NCBI GenBank assembly: GCA_028683855.1
Contig: JAQUHA010000011.1
Span: 48,519 to 112,518, forward strand
Source: Desulfuromonadaceae bacterium
Lineage (GTDB): Bacteria; Desulfobacterota; Desulfuromonadia; Geobacterales; Pseudopelobacteraceae
Direction: 5' to 3'
DNA: 64,000 nt
Below the pieces are notes generated by a model. That model saw only the letters and a list, made by a program, of their open reading frames with translations, was not told where the DNA came from and searched no databases. Shown in pieces: positions 10,241 to 19,423 of this stretch. Both the position numbers and the translations under genes were made by a program. How positions within the stretch are numbered: the stretch's first letter is position 1; every line of letters starts with the position of its first letter.

Positions 10241-11107
10241 ATGTTGCAGAAAATAGGTTTTATAGGACTTGGAACTGTCGGACGACATATGGCGGTTAAT
10301 CTGCTTAAGGGTAATTATGAGCTGACTGTATTTGATCTGGAGCCTACCTTTGTGCAGGATCTTGCTGAATTGGGTGGTAATGCTGCCGGTTCTGCCTTTG
10401 AAGCAGCCAAAGGTCGCGATCTTGTAATTGCAATTGTTCCTGAGGGTGATGAACTTGGTCCCCTCTTCTTTGGTGAAAACGGTATTCTGGCTGGTATTGA
10501 CCCTGGAACTATACTGGCTGATATGGGTTCTCATTCACTTGAAACGACCATGAAGCTTGCTGAAGAGTGTGAAAGGAAAAAAATTCATTATCTTGACGCT
10601 CCTGTATGGGGGAGCAAAGAACACGCAGTCAGCGGTCTTATGACTATCATAACTTCGGGAGATCCGGCTCTTGCAGGGAAATGCAGAGAACCATTCTCGT
10701 TTTTTGGTCTGAACACGATTCATGTGGGTAAGACAGGTGATGCTACCAAAATGAAGTTTATTGTTAATCTTGTACAGGCTGAGCTGGTGCAGGTTTTAGC
10801 AGAAGGGCTTGTATTTGGCGAAAAAATGGGGTTTGCAGCTGATAAAATCCTTGAAGTGCTTGATACTCGCGGGGTAGCTTCACCTCTTTTCCATAAGAAG
10901 GGGCGTGATATGGCTCGGGGTGACTTCTCCAGAAGTCTGGCTCTTAAATATGTCAATGATCAGCTGCATATAGTTATGAACGCAGCACGACTTGTAGGCT
11001 TAACGCTTCCGGCAGCTGAGCTTGCGAGCAAAATGTATCAGTCGGGTGTAGATGCAGGTTATGGGGAGGAGGATTTCTGCTCCATAATTAAAGTTCTTCG
11101 CAAATAG
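10241..11107 (+). CDS. Beta-hydroxyacid dehydrogenase (3-hydroxyisobutyrate dehydrogenase / glyoxylate-succinic semialdehyde reductase family)
   Basis: A 288-residue NAD(P)-dependent enzyme. The N-terminal Rossmann motif GFIGLGTVG is followed by the family DAPVWG segment (substrate loop) and GDATKMKFIVN, where Lys at about residue 172 with Asn four residues on fits the catalytic pair. Family members interconvert hydroxyacids and semialdehydes (3-hydroxyisobutyrate, tartronate semialdehyde, glyoxylate, succinic semialdehyde); sequence alone does not choose among them. A GGAGGT ribosome site precedes the ATG, the 112-base upstream gap is AT-rich, and an intrinsic terminator follows, so it appears to be a single-gene unit. 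Confidence 0.88.
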   Translation: MLQKIGFIGLGTVGRHMAVNLLKGNYELTVFDLEPTFVQDLAELGGNAAGSAFEAAKGRDLVIAIVPEGDELGPLFFGENGILAGIDPGTILADMGSHSLETTMKLAEECERKKIHYLDAPVWGSKEHAVSGLMTIITSGDPALAGKCREPFSFFGLNTIHVGKTGDATKMKFIVNLVQAELVQVLAEGLVFGEKMGFAADKILEVLDTRGVASPLFHKKGRDMARGDFSRSLALKYVNDQLHIVMNAARLVGLTLPAAELASKMYQSGVDAGYGEEDFCSIIKVLRK

Positions 11108-11134
11108 AACCCACCCATTTTTTTACAGAACATC

Positions 11135-11166
11135 AGGCGTCCAATAAATCGGGCGCCTATTTTTTT
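11135..11166 (+). terminator. Rho-independent terminator after the hydroxyacid dehydrogenase gene
   Basis: Eight-base-pair stem (AGGCGTCC with GGGCGCCT, one G-T wobble) around a short A/T loop, followed directly by A then a T run. It lies 27 bases after the stop. Confidence 0.85.
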
Positions 11167-11205
11167 AGATAGTGTCAAAAGTTTCAAGATTGAAGGATAA
11201 ATATC

Positions 11206-11742
11206 ATGATTGTACTAGGCGTAGATCCCGGTTCACGTAAAACAGGTTATGGTATTGTTCAGAAATCCGGTAACCACCTGCTTCATATCGACAATGGAGC
11301 TATTTTTACAGATACAGCATCTGATTTCCCAGGCAGACTGAAAAAAATATTTGATGGTCTTACTGAAATCATTCTGGAGTATCATCCAGATCAAGTCGCG
11401 GTGGAGAACATATTTTTTGCGTCAAATCCGCAGAGTGCGCTGAAGCTGGGGCAGGCTCGTGGTGCCGCTATTGTTGCAGCCGTAAACTCGGGTCTTCCGG
11501 TAGCCGAGTATACTGCTTTGCAGGTTAAGCAGGCAGTTGTTGGTCAGGGAAAAGCAGCAAAAGATCAAGTGCAGAAGATGGTTAAGGCATTGCTGAGCCT
11601 GCCTGAAATCGCTCAGGAGGATGCGTCTGATGCGCTTGCAATTGCAATATGCCATCTAAACTCTCATAATCTTAAATTACTCTCCCCAGACAGAGGTACT
11701 TCAAACAGGCAGAAAAAATCATGGAGGGATGTAAAACTATGA
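11206..11742 (+). CDS. ruvC: Holliday junction endonuclease RuvC
   Basis: Resolves Holliday junctions by symmetric nicking. The 178-residue protein has the [13 protein letters not shown]-terminus with catalytic Asp7, the VAVENIFF motif supplying the catalytic Glu, and a C-terminal [10 protein letters not shown] segment supplying the last acidic pair. The stop overlaps the ruvA start (ATGA), indicating translational coupling. The expected third partner ruvB does not follow ruvA here. Confidence 0.97.
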   Translation: MIVLGVDPGSRKTGYGIVQKSGNHLLHIDNGAIFTDTASDFPGRLKKIFDGLTEIILEYHPDQVAVENIFFASNPQSALKLGQARGAAIVAAVNSGLPVAEYTALQVKQAVVGQGKAAKDQVQKMVKALLSLPEIAQEDASDALAIAICHLNSHNLKLLSPDRGTSNRQKKSWRDVKL

Positions 11743-12338
11743 TTGCACTTTTAAGCGGAGTTATTGCTCATAAATCGCCGGATCATATAATCCTAGATGT
11801 GCATGGGGTGGGTTACCGTGTTCATATACCATTTTCGACATATTATGATCTCCCTGAAGAGGGTGGAGAAGCCTCTTTGCACATTCATACTAATGTGCGG
11901 GAAGATGCAATCCTTCTTTATGGATTCCGCACCAGACTTGAAAAGTCATTTTTTCAGATGTTGATTGCTGTGTCAGGCGTCGGGCCGAAACTTGCCAGAG
12001 ATATTCTTTCAAACATACAGCCCGAACAGTTGGCGCATTCATTGTTGCATGGCGATCTTGGCAAGCTCTCGACCATCCCCGGAATTGGGAAAAAAACATC
12101 GGAGCGTCTTGTTCTTGAGCTGAAAGACAAAGTCGGGAAACTGGATCTCTCTTCGCTTCCAGTCACAGATGTTCGTGACGCTCCATCAACAGATGTGGAA
12201 GGGGATGTTATCTCTGCGTTGATAAATCTTGGTTACAAAGAGCCGCAGGTAAGAAAAACTCTAGCCTCTCTTGATGCTAATGGAGAAGTTACTGTAGAAG
12301 GTCTTTTGAAGCGGGCATTAAAAGTTCTGATGAGGTAG
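11739..12338 (+). CDS. ruvA: Holliday junction DNA-binding protein RuvA
   Basis: Tetrameric junction-binding subunit that loads the RuvB motor. The ATG at 11739 is chosen over the in-frame ATG at 11721 because it gives the canonical MIALLSG-type N-terminus and overlaps the ruvC stop by four bases; the product is 199 residues. Helix-hairpin-helix motifs VSGVGPKLA and [12 protein letters not shown] are visible mid-protein, and a C-terminal domain III for RuvB contact is present ([10 protein letters not shown]). Confidence 0.97.
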   Translation: MIALLSGVIAHKSPDHIILDVHGVGYRVHIPFSTYYDLPEEGGEASLHIHTNVREDAILLYGFRTRLEKSFFQMLIAVSGVGPKLARDILSNIQPEQLAHSLLHGDLGKLSTIPGIGKKTSERLVLELKDKVGKLDLSSLPVTDVRDAPSTDVEGDVISALINLGYKEPQVRKTLASLDANGEVTVEGLLKRALKVLMR

Positions 12339-12355
12339 ACGGTTTACGTCTTAAA

Positions 12356-13342
12356 ATGGAGATGTTTGTGAAGCCAGTAAGCAGCGGCACTACTTTAGCT
12401 GATAGTAAGCTTCATGGCAGGATAAAGTTGCTTGTCGTCTGCGGTCCGACAGCGTCCGGCAAAAGTGAGCTTGCTTTACGTCTTGCTGAAAAACTGGATG
12501 CCGAGATAATAAATGCCGATTCAATGCAGGTTTATCAGCGGCTTGATATAGGTACGGCAAAACCATCTTTGGAAGAGCGGTCTGTAACTCCTCATCACCT
12601 GATAGATATAATATCTCCGGATCAACAGTTTTCCGCAGCAGATTTTGCCGATGCGGCTCATGCAGTTATCAGGAATATTGTGGATCGCGGCAAGCGAGTT
12701 GTCGTAGTGGGGGGGACTGGTCTTTATATCAGAGCTCTGCTAAATGGTCTGGTTGCTTCTCCCGGTGGTTCTGTTGAGATTCGTAAGGCGTTGCATAATG
12801 ATGCGATTGAGCTTGGCAACGATGCCATGCTGGAGCGATTGAAACTGGTAGACCCGGAACTTTCCTCAGAACTGCATCCAAACAATCTTGTTCGTATAAT
12901 AAGAGCATTGGAGGTTTATCAGCTTACCGGGATTCCGCTCTCCAGGCATAAGAGGGAACACGCTTTTGCGGATACTCCTTATGAAGTTCGCAAGATTGCA
13001 ATAGCTGTTGATCGGGCTGTTCTATACAAGAGGATTGAAGAGCGTGTTGACCGGATGCTGAAGGATGGGCTTGTTGACGAGGTGAGAGAGCTTTTGGGAA
13101 CAGGCTTCTGTCGTGATCTCAAGGCGCTGCGTTCAATAGGGTATAAGGAGGTTGTTGCGCATTTATATGGTGAGGCAGCTTATGAGGAGGCCTGTCGGTT
13201 GATTAAGCGCAATACCAGGCATTATGCCAAACGGCAGCTTACATGGTTCAAGGCAGATCAAGACATATTGTGGTTTGAATATCCCGAAAAGTTTGGTAGT
13301 ATACTCAACAATGTTATTGATTTTTTTGAGCAGGGGGGGTAA
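12356..13342 (+). CDS. miaA: tRNA dimethylallyltransferase MiaA
   Basis: Transfers dimethylallyl to A37 of tRNAs reading UNN codons. The 328-residue protein shows the P-loop CGPTASGKSELA near residue 30, DSMQVY, GGTGLYI and KRNTRHYAKRQLTWF, all MiaA hallmarks. The first ATG (12356) is listed; ATG 12362 is an alternative because neither has a strong ribosome site. It lies 17 bases after ruvA and 6 bases before hfq; the miaA-hfq pair is a widely conserved arrangement. The last codons run through a 7-base G tract. Confidence 0.96.
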   Translation: MEMFVKPVSSGTTLADSKLHGRIKLLVVCGPTASGKSELALRLAEKLDAEIINADSMQVYQRLDIGTAKPSLEERSVTPHHLIDIISPDQQFSAADFADAAHAVIRNIVDRGKRVVVVGGTGLYIRALLNGLVASPGGSVEIRKALHNDAIELGNDAMLERLKLVDPELSSELHPNNLVRIIRALEVYQLTGIPLSRHKREHAFADTPYEVRKIAIAVDRAVLYKRIEERVDRMLKDGLVDEVRELLGTGFCRDLKALRSIGYKEVVAHLYGEAAYEEACRLIKRNTRHYAKRQLTWFKADQDILWFEYPEKFGSILNNVIDFFEQGG

Positions 13343-13348
13343 CGCAAA

Positions 13349-13573
13349 ATGTCCAAGACACCTTTTAATATTCAGGATCAGTACCTTAATCAAGCCCGTA
13401 AGGAGAGGGTTACTGTTGTGGTGGTTATGATGTCTGGTGATAAGATACAGGGCTTTATCAAATCATTCGATAACTTCTCAATTTTGCTTGATTCGGGTGG
13501 CGATATGCTTATTTATAAGCATTCAATAGCAACAATCAACTCAGCCGATGGTACATTCAGGTTGCATCAGTAG
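13349..13573 (+). CDS. hfq: RNA chaperone Hfq
   Basis: A 74-residue Sm-like hexamer subunit that pairs small RNAs with mRNAs. The Sm1 signature is seen in QDQYLNQARKER and the following strands (GDKIQGFIKSFDNFSILLD). Sm2 is IYKHSIATI, with the YKH of the proximal poly-U site. It starts 6 bases after miaA and lacks the long C-terminal tail seen in enterobacteria. Confidence 0.98.
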   Translation: MSKTPFNIQDQYLNQARKERVTVVVVMMSGDKIQGFIKSFDNFSILLDSGGDMLIYKHSIATINSADGTFRLHQ

Positions 13574-13634
13574 CTAAATCCGGTATTGTACGGTGCTCTT
13601 AAAAACAGGATTACCTGATCATGGCAAGATATAT

Positions 13635-14708
13635 ATGAAACAAAGTTCAAAAATTCTGCTTGGCTTCCTGATACTACTGTCCGTACTGCTGGCGTCCCTG
13701 CTTTATTATTCATCCGCTGTTTTCATGCAGCTCTTTATCGCTTTTGCACTAGCCTACATACTGAACCCTACTGTTGAAATCCTGCAGCGAAAAGGTATAA
13801 AGCGTTTATACGGAATTATAACAGTATTGAGTCTGGCCGTAATTAGCTGTGCTGTTTTTGCAACTTTTCTTGTTGTTTCTATTCGTGGCGAATTTGCCGA
13901 TATGCAGCTGAATTTGCCCGCTTATGTTCAGCACCTCTATGAAATTGCGCCTTCAAATGTAAAAGTTTATTTTGGTATAGAAACGCCTGACAAACTCACT
14001 TCTCAGCTGGATCAGTTGCTTCAACAGGCTCATAGCTACGCTCCAGACCTTATTCAGCCACTGTTAACTTTCCTTAAACAGGCTTTCAGTTCAACTGTAT
14101 ATGTTCTTCTCACTCTGCTCGGTTATTTTATAATACCGGTTTATCTATTCTATTTGCTTTGTGATCTGCCACGATTGAAAGAGTTTATAAAATCGTACAT
14201 TCCGGAACGATATCGTGTCGTATATGACTTGAAATTGTCGGAGGTAGATCTGGTTCTCTCAGGTTTTGTAAGGGGGCAGTTGTCTGTATGTGCAATTCTA
14301 GCCCTTCTCTACAGTGTCGGTCTATATATTATTGGTATAGATCTGGCTATCGCAATTGGTTCTCTGGCAGGTATAACTTTCATTATTCCATATCTGGGTA
14401 CAATTATTGGGATCTCACTTTCGATCGTGATGGCACTTCTGAAATTTAACGACCTTCTCCATCCGTTGTTATGTCTTGGCTGGTTCTCTATTGTACAGCT
14501 TCTTGAAGGAACAGTTATTACTCCCAAAGTTGTCGGTGATACAGTTGGTCTTCACCCTCTTGTGGCAATAGTTGCTCTGCTTATAGGCGGTCAGCTTTTC
14601 GGTATAACAGGGATGTTGCTGGCGGTGCCGGTTACCGCGGTGTCTCAGGTCTTTCTGCGTTCTCTGGGGGACTATTACCGCGCCTCTGAATTTTATCGGG
14701 AGAGTTGA
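13635..14708 (+). CDS. AI-2E family (PerM/TqsA-type) membrane transporter
   Basis: A 357-residue polytopic inner-membrane protein. The frame is open to 13593, but the ATG at 13635 starts the usual Lys-containing cytoplasmic leader before the first hydrophobic helix. The family pattern is seen: two N-terminal helices, a soluble region (about residues 80-150), then several helices including an LGTIIGI segment and a C-terminal PLVAIVALLIGGQLFG motif. Members export autoinducer-2 or act as Na+/H+ exchangers; the substrate here is unknown. Its stop overlaps the next start by one base (TGATG). Confidence 0.85.
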   Translation: MKQSSKILLGFLILLSVLLASLLYYSSAVFMQLFIAFALAYILNPTVEILQRKGIKRLYGIITVLSLAVISCAVFATFLVVSIRGEFADMQLNLPAYVQHLYEIAPSNVKVYFGIETPDKLTSQLDQLLQQAHSYAPDLIQPLLTFLKQAFSSTVYVLLTLLGYFIIPVYLFYLLCDLPRLKEFIKSYIPERYRVVYDLKLSEVDLVLSGFVRGQLSVCAILALLYSVGLYIIGIDLAIAIGSLAGITFIIPYLGTIIGISLSIVMALLKFNDLLHPLLCLGWFSIVQLLEGTVITPKVVGDTVGLHPLVAIVALLIGGQLFGITGMLLAVPVTAVSQVFLRSLGDYYRASEFYRES

Positions 14709-16018
14709 TGTCAGGTTTATTAATTGAATTGGTTGCTCGCCATTCAATTGCTTATGAAATGGATATAGTTGCGGGTGATCGACTCCTGTCTGTAAATGGG
14801 AATATTCTCCGTGATCTCATAGATTACAGCTATTATACCTCCTCAGAAGAGGAGCTACTTCTTGAGGTTGCAAAATGTGATGGTGAATTATGGGATGTTC
14901 AGATTGAAAGATCACCTGAGGAGCCTATTGGCTTAACCTTTTCCGCTCCTATTCCTGCAAGATGTGCCAACAACTGTCTCTTCTGTTTTGTTCATCAGCT
15001 CCCCAAAGGTTTACGTAAGCAGCTTTACGTTAAAGATGAAGATTATCGTCTCTCCTTTCTGAACGGGAATTATGTAACTCTTGCCAACCTGAAGTCATCG
15101 GAATTAAAGAGAATAGTCAAGCAACACCTCTCTCCGCTTTACATCTCTGTGCATACCGTAAATCCGGGTTTGCGTGAACATCTGCTCGGTAAGAGTGGGA
15201 TACCGGCAATAATGGGGCAGCTCAAATCTCTGGCTGACGCGGGGATTGTAATGCATACACAAATTGTATTATGTCCTGGGCTGAATGATGGCGAGGAGTT
15301 GCGGCGCACCCTGGCAGAACTGACTTCTCTGTTCCCGGCAGTAGAGTCTATAGCGATTGTGCCGCTTGGGCTGACAACGCATAGAGCTGGTTTGCCGCAA
15401 CTGGAGTCTGTTACTGCTGATTATGCAAGAAAGTTCGTATTGAGTTATCAGGAAGAGGCAACAAAACTCAGGAATAAATACAAAAAAACGCTTCTTTATA
15501 TTGCCGATGAATTCTATCTTAAAGCCTCTATGCCTTTCCCGGCAATTAAGGAGTATGGCGACTTTCCACAGATCGAGAATGGTGTTGGCATGGTCCCTCT
15601 TTTTTTGCGGGAGGCAGCCCGCCTATTGAGAAAAACCGGGGTTCTAGGCAACTTCAAGGCAACTGTTGTAACCGGAGTTTCTTCGTTCCCCTTTGTCTCT
15701 GATTTTCTTGCTGCCTTGTCCGTAAAGAGCGGTGTAGAAATCCAGGCGTTAGCCGTGGAAAACTGTCTGTTCGGTTCAACTGTAACAGTGAGCGGACTGG
15801 TTGGCGGAAATGATATTATAGCATCGTTAGATGGTGTGGATATCGGTTGCTGTCTGTTTTTGCCTGATGTAATGCTGAAGGAGGGGGAGGGGGTGTTTCT
15901 GGATAATGTTTCGCTGGACGAGTTGAGAACTAAAATATGCCGACACGTAGCTGTTTTTGATTCTACCCCTTCAGGTTTCTATTCGGAATTACGGAGTTGT
16001 TTTAAATTGCTAAAATGA
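14708..16018 (+). CDS. DUF512 radical SAM protein with N-terminal PDZ-like domain
   Basis: A 436-residue protein. The N-terminus is PDZ-like (VAGDRLLSVNG). It is followed by a radical SAM cluster-binding motif C-x3-C-x2-C (Cys about 86, 90, 93) and the DUF512 hallmark FVHQLPKGLR-x-x-L-Y-x-K-D-x-D-Y-R-x-S-F. A TTG at 14705 is also in frame, but the ATG at 14708 overlaps the transporter stop. The family is widespread in anaerobes and its reaction is not established to my knowledge. The fourth Cys-bearing region near the C-terminus is typical of the family. Confidence 0.9.
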   Translation: MSGLLIELVARHSIAYEMDIVAGDRLLSVNGNILRDLIDYSYYTSSEEELLLEVAKCDGELWDVQIERSPEEPIGLTFSAPIPARCANNCLFCFVHQLPKGLRKQLYVKDEDYRLSFLNGNYVTLANLKSSELKRIVKQHLSPLYISVHTVNPGLREHLLGKSGIPAIMGQLKSLADAGIVMHTQIVLCPGLNDGEELRRTLAELTSLFPAVESIAIVPLGLTTHRAGLPQLESVTADYARKFVLSYQEEATKLRNKYKKTLLYIADEFYLKASMPFPAIKEYGDFPQIENGVGMVPLFLREAARLLRKTGVLGNFKATVVTGVSSFPFVSDFLAALSVKSGVEIQALAVENCLFGSTVTVSGLVGGNDIIASLDGVDIGCCLFLPDVMLKEGEGVFLDNVSLDELRTKICRHVAVFDSTPSGFYSELRSCFKLLK

Positions 16019-16170
16019 TCCATTTAAATGTGGAATAGAAGGTTTAGGTAACTTGTTTTTATCAGTTCCTAAAAAGGTTCTCTTCCCAGAAACTTTTGTA
16101 TCATGGTAGAGAACCTATAAGTTAATTTTGTTTATCTGTATTATGGTAGCAGATTTAAAGATCCTGCTGC
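16019..16170. other. Convergent intergenic region with an inverted repeat
   Basis: An AT-rich gap between two converging genes. AGGTTCTC (16075-16082) is exactly inverted as GAGAACCT (16109-16116) around a 26-base loop. No T run follows either arm, so terminator function is only possible. Confidence 0.35.
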
Positions 16171-16911
16171 CTAACGTCTTACGCTGGTTCGTCGCTGCAT
16201 CCGTCCACCCATAGAAGCCATCTGATGCTTCTGGAGAGCACCAAGGCTTTCAAGATGAAATTGAAACCAGAGATCACCGTACGCACGCATATTCATTTTC
16301 TTGTTGTTCTGAAGCGCTTCCAACAGATCTTTCAGCTTCTCATCACCCTGATTCTTTTTCAGCCCTTTAGTGAGAATATCTCTGGCTTTGGCGGCATTAC
16401 CACTCTCATTCTCGCAGTACGCATATAAAGCCCAGAGCATAGACTCTTTGGAATTCCACTGAACAGCTTTTTCAAAGGTCTTTGTCATCAAATCCTTTTT
16501 TTGACGTTTCATATAAGAAATAGCCAGCATACCCATTGCCGCCCAGTTCTTAAAGAACGACTTTTCAAGGTATGGAAACGCGTTTGAGAAGTCGCGTTTC
16601 ATATAGTAAATCATACCTATTTGTGAATTGACCTGACCCTCAACATAAACCTGCCATTTACCGTACTGGAGAGCATCTTTTAACTCCCTGATAGCTTTTT
16701 CAAATCTGGGGGGCTGAGCTTGCAAATCTTTTCCGGCGATTTCTATAGAAGCCATAACCTTTTTCATGGTTGCTTTTGAAAGCAGTATAAAGACCAGTGA
16801 GAAAACAACCATTCCTCCGAGCAGTGAAGCCCACCAGGGGAGGTAAAGAACGAACATCATAATCAGCAGCACGGCAACTGCTGAAGCTGCGGATATAAGA
16901 ATGTTATACAT
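16171..16911 (-). CDS. Membrane-anchored TPR-like protein
   Basis: A 246-residue protein of unknown function. Two closely spaced hydrophobic segments (about residues 5-25 and 27-47) form an N-terminal membrane hairpin. The remainder is helical with TPR-like periodicity (pairs around YYMKRDFSNAFPYLEKSF and SGNAAKARDILTKGLKKN). The C-terminus is basic. A good ribosome site (AAAGGAA) precedes the ATG. It lies downstream of mltD on the same strand, so an envelope-related scaffold role is possible but is inference. Confidence 0.7.
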   Translation of the reverse strand: MYNILISAASAVAVLLIMMFVLYLPWWASLLGGMVVFSLVFILLSKATMKKVMASIEIAGKDLQAQPPRFEKAIRELKDALQYGKWQVYVEGQVNSQIGMIYYMKRDFSNAFPYLEKSFFKNWAAMGMLAISYMKRQKKDLMTKTFEKAVQWNSKESMLWALYAYCENESGNAAKARDILTKGLKKNQGDEKLKDLLEALQNNKKMNMRAYGDLWFQFHLESLGALQKHQMASMGGRMQRRTSVRR

Positions 16912-16956
16912 CGGTAATTCCTTTCATTTTAGAGGAGAGATTAGGATAAACAGAAA

Positions 16957-18456
16957 TCAGCTTTTTGTCGCAGTCGGTGACATTACGCCATTTTTTTCAC
17001 TGAATTTTGCAACGATGATTCGTCTGCCGGGTCTGAGAGCAACTTTTGATTTCAACTTGTTCCAACTGGCTAGCAGGGTAGTTGAAACATTAAAACGCTT
17101 GGCTAATGAACTTAAAGTATCACCCCGCTTTATGGTGTAATACTTTGCATAACTCCCTTTTGCCGTTTTTGATTTTGCGGTCTGCCCCTCGCTGCTGAAA
17201 TCAACCGTCTGCTTAACCGGAACTATCAGGGTTTTACCGGCTATACGGCTTTTTCTGCTTAACCCATTCAGTTTTGCAATAACTGCAGGAGTTGTCTTAA
17301 AGCGGCGTGCGACACTTTTCAAAGAATCTCTTTTGCGGGCTAGATATCGGCTATAAAGGTGCTGTTCAGTAAATCGTTTATCCTCCGGTACTTTCGCATA
17401 CTCCAGTTCAAACCGCTGTTTGCTCCCCTTGGGTATTTTAAGCTGATAGTCAGGGTAGTTTGGTGGAGTACACCAGTGACGAAGATCAGGATTCAGCTCT
17501 TTAATAGATTCGTAAGTTGTGCCGCTGAGTCTTGCGGCTAGTTCCAGATTTGTGCGTGAGGGGATAGTTACTGTATCATATTCGATGGGTGTAAGGTATG
17601 GGATGTCGTTAAAGCCGTAGGTGGAAGGATCCTTGGCAATTATTGCCGCCGCCAGCAGTTTTGGCACATACTGCTTCGTTTCCTGCTTGAGATACGAACC
17701 CTCAGAAAGCTCCCAGAAGTCGTTTGTATTGTACATACTTATAGCGCGGAGAATCTTGTTTTCGCCCGCATTATAACCGGCGGTGGCAAGATACCAGTCA
17801 CCATCAAACATCTCATACAGCTCTTTAAGGTATAGTGCCGCAGCAGTGGTTGCCTTGACAGGGTTTTTACGTTCGTCAATCCACTGGTCTATCCGAAGGT
17901 CATAACGTCTGCCGGTGCCTGAGATGAACTGCCATGGCCCCACCGCATTAGCCCATGACTGAGCGTGCATTTGAAAACCGCTCTCTATCATGGCAACATA
18001 GACCAGATCTTCAGGCAATCCCTCACGTTTCAATATCTCTTTCATCATTGGAATATAGCGTGAAGAGCGGGATAACCACTTGGAGAAAGCCGCCCTCCCT
18101 GTCGTCTGGAAATAATAAATAAAGTACTCGACCTTGCTGTTAAGCGCGAGCGGGACTTCTGAGAGAGGCATATCTGTTTCTGACAGGTCAAGCTCATTAT
18201 CCGAAGATACAGGCTCCTGAAGCTCTTCCAATGAAAAGAAGGACTCTCCCGATGCCATATTATCAGAATCAGTTGTCGGCTGGGTAAGGCTTAGAGATGG
18301 GGGCGAAATGCCATTTAATTCAATTAAAGGGGCATTGGGGCGCGTAAGTTCCGCCAGCAGCGGCTGAATCTGGTCATTTGCTGTTGCAGGCATTGCCGCT
18401 GAAAAAACAAGTGCAAAGGCGGTTGCCAGATTTTTGAGGGGTCTGTATAGTTTCAT
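16957..18456 (-). CDS. mltD: Membrane-bound lytic murein transglycosylase D with LysM domains
   Basis: Cleaves peptidoglycan glycan strands to 1,6-anhydro ends. The 499-residue protein has a signal peptide (about 1-26, ending PATA). The GH23 SLT domain has catalytic Glu at about residue 158 in VAMIESGF, and family motifs AVGPWQF and AGYNAGE follow. LysM modules in the C-terminal third include the clear YTIKRGDTLSSLAKRFN repeat near the end. No lipobox Cys is visible in the signal peptide, unlike E. coli MltD, so it may be soluble periplasmic. Confidence 0.92.
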   Translation of the reverse strand: MKLYRPLKNLATAFALVFSAAMPATANDQIQPLLAELTRPNAPLIELNGISPPSLSLTQPTTDSDNMASGESFFSLEELQEPVSSDNELDLSETDMPLSEVPLALNSKVEYFIYYFQTTGRAAFSKWLSRSSRYIPMMKEILKREGLPEDLVYVAMIESGFQMHAQSWANAVGPWQFISGTGRRYDLRIDQWIDERKNPVKATTAAALYLKELYEMFDGDWYLATAGYNAGENKILRAISMYNTNDFWELSEGSYLKQETKQYVPKLLAAAIIAKDPSTYGFNDIPYLTPIEYDTVTIPSRTNLELAARLSGTTYESIKELNPDLRHWCTPPNYPDYQLKIPKGSKQRFELEYAKVPEDKRFTEQHLYSRYLARKRDSLKSVARRFKTTPAVIAKLNGLSRKSRIAGKTLIVPVKQTVDFSSEGQTAKSKTAKGSYAKYYTIKRGDTLSSLAKRFNVSTTLLASWNKLKSKVALRPGRRIIVAKFSEKNGVMSPTATKS

Positions 18457-18590
18457 GAAGGCGGGAGTATAAATGAAGCTGCATTGAAAGTCAATGGCAG
18501 TAAAACTGCTTAAAAATCATATTGTTAAGTCTTTTTTGGTGCGATTTGCCGGCGTCGCCTTATAATCACTTATTGTAATGTCTGAGCCGG

Positions 18591-18635
18591 AAACAGGAAA
18601 ACCCGCAAAGCGGGTTTTCCTGTTTCTAATTTTTT
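18591..18635. terminator. Strong hairpin, probable bidirectional terminator
   Basis: A perfect 16-base-pair stem (18591-18606 with 18610-18625) closed by a three-base loop, with a T-rich stretch after it on the + strand (CTAATTTTTT). It lies between mltD and the YtxH gene, both on the minus strand. In that direction the run of T is only the one inside the stem, so termination there depends mainly on hairpin strength. Confidence 0.65.
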
Positions 18636-18644
18636 GCCTGAAAA

Positions 18645-18950
18645 CTACTGAGCAGAGTTGCGCTCTTTCTGCATTGCCTCGCGACCCGCCTCAATGGCTG
18701 ATGCTAATATAGATTTTTTCTCAACAAATGCATCCTTGCCGTCTTCAACCGCAGTTTTTATTTTTTCCTGAGCTTCCTTCGCGTACTCCTTGATTTTGTC
18801 TACGGCATCTTCCGTAAGATCAAGAATGTCTTCACGCATTTCACGCCCGCTTTTTGGTGCATACAAGAGGGCTAGTCCTGCGCCTATTGCAGCACCTGCT
18901 ACAAAAGACACCAATACGGTTCCTACTGATACTTCGCTCTTATCTGACAT
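18645..18950 (-). CDS. YtxH-family membrane protein
   Basis: A 101-residue protein with one glycine-rich transmembrane helix (about residues 9-31), the YtxH signature LLYAPKSGREMRE directly after it, and a charged amphipathic helical tail (DAVDKIKEYAKEAQEKIK). YtxH proteins are small general-stress membrane proteins of uncertain mechanism. It starts two bases after the DUF948 gene stop, so the two are cotranscribed. A second YtxH paralogue lies at 42574-42819. Confidence 0.85.
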   Translation of the reverse strand: MSDKSEVSVGTVLVSFVAGAAIGAGLALLYAPKSGREMREDILDLTEDAVDKIKEYAKEAQEKIKTAVEDGKDAFVEKKSILASAIEAGREAMQKERNSAQ

Positions 18951-18952
18951 AA

Positions 18953-19348
18953 CTAAACACCCCCTCTTTTTTTTAAATATCTCCCCAACATATAACTGCC
19001 TGCTGCTTTAGCGCCCGCAGACCAAATCGAAGCGGTGCTGACGACGTTACTTAGAACTCCAACAGCGCGGTTAATCGTGTGCAGATTCGTTCCTGTTTCA
19101 CCCAGGGCTGACATAAAGCATCTGACATCATCCGTATGCTCGGCAACCCCCCCGCCAATTGTTTTAAGTTCGGCAAGAACAGAAGTGAGTTCTTTTAAAG
19201 TCGGCTTAAGTTCGTCCTGAACCATATCTGACAGATTGCCAAGAGACTCGGCAGTACGTTTAACCGCCAGAATAGCAGGAATCATCGCAAGCACGAGAAT
19301 GCAGAGGGCTGCAACTATTACTATCAAGGCAACGGAAGTAAGTGACAT
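18953..19348 (-). CDS. DUF948-like single-pass membrane protein
   Basis: A 131-residue protein with an N-terminal hydrophobic helix (about residues 5-28) followed by a long helical region with methyl-accepting-like heptads (LGNLSDMVQDELKPTLKEL). This matches the DUF948 family, which commonly sits beside YtxH genes. A clear ribosome site GAGGAG precedes the ATG. Function is unknown; pairing with YtxH suggests an envelope-stress unit. Confidence 0.75.
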   Translation of the reverse strand: MSLTSVALIVIVAALCILVLAMIPAILAVKRTAESLGNLSDMVQDELKPTLKELTSVLAELKTIGGGVAEHTDDVRCFMSALGETGTNLHTINRAVGVLSNVVSTASIWSAGAKAAGSYMLGRYLKKRGGV

Positions 19349-19423
19349 TATATGCTCCTCAATCCTAATATTAATATAATTTTTACGTTACAAGTATATA
19401 GCAATTCAAGAAAAATTCAATGG

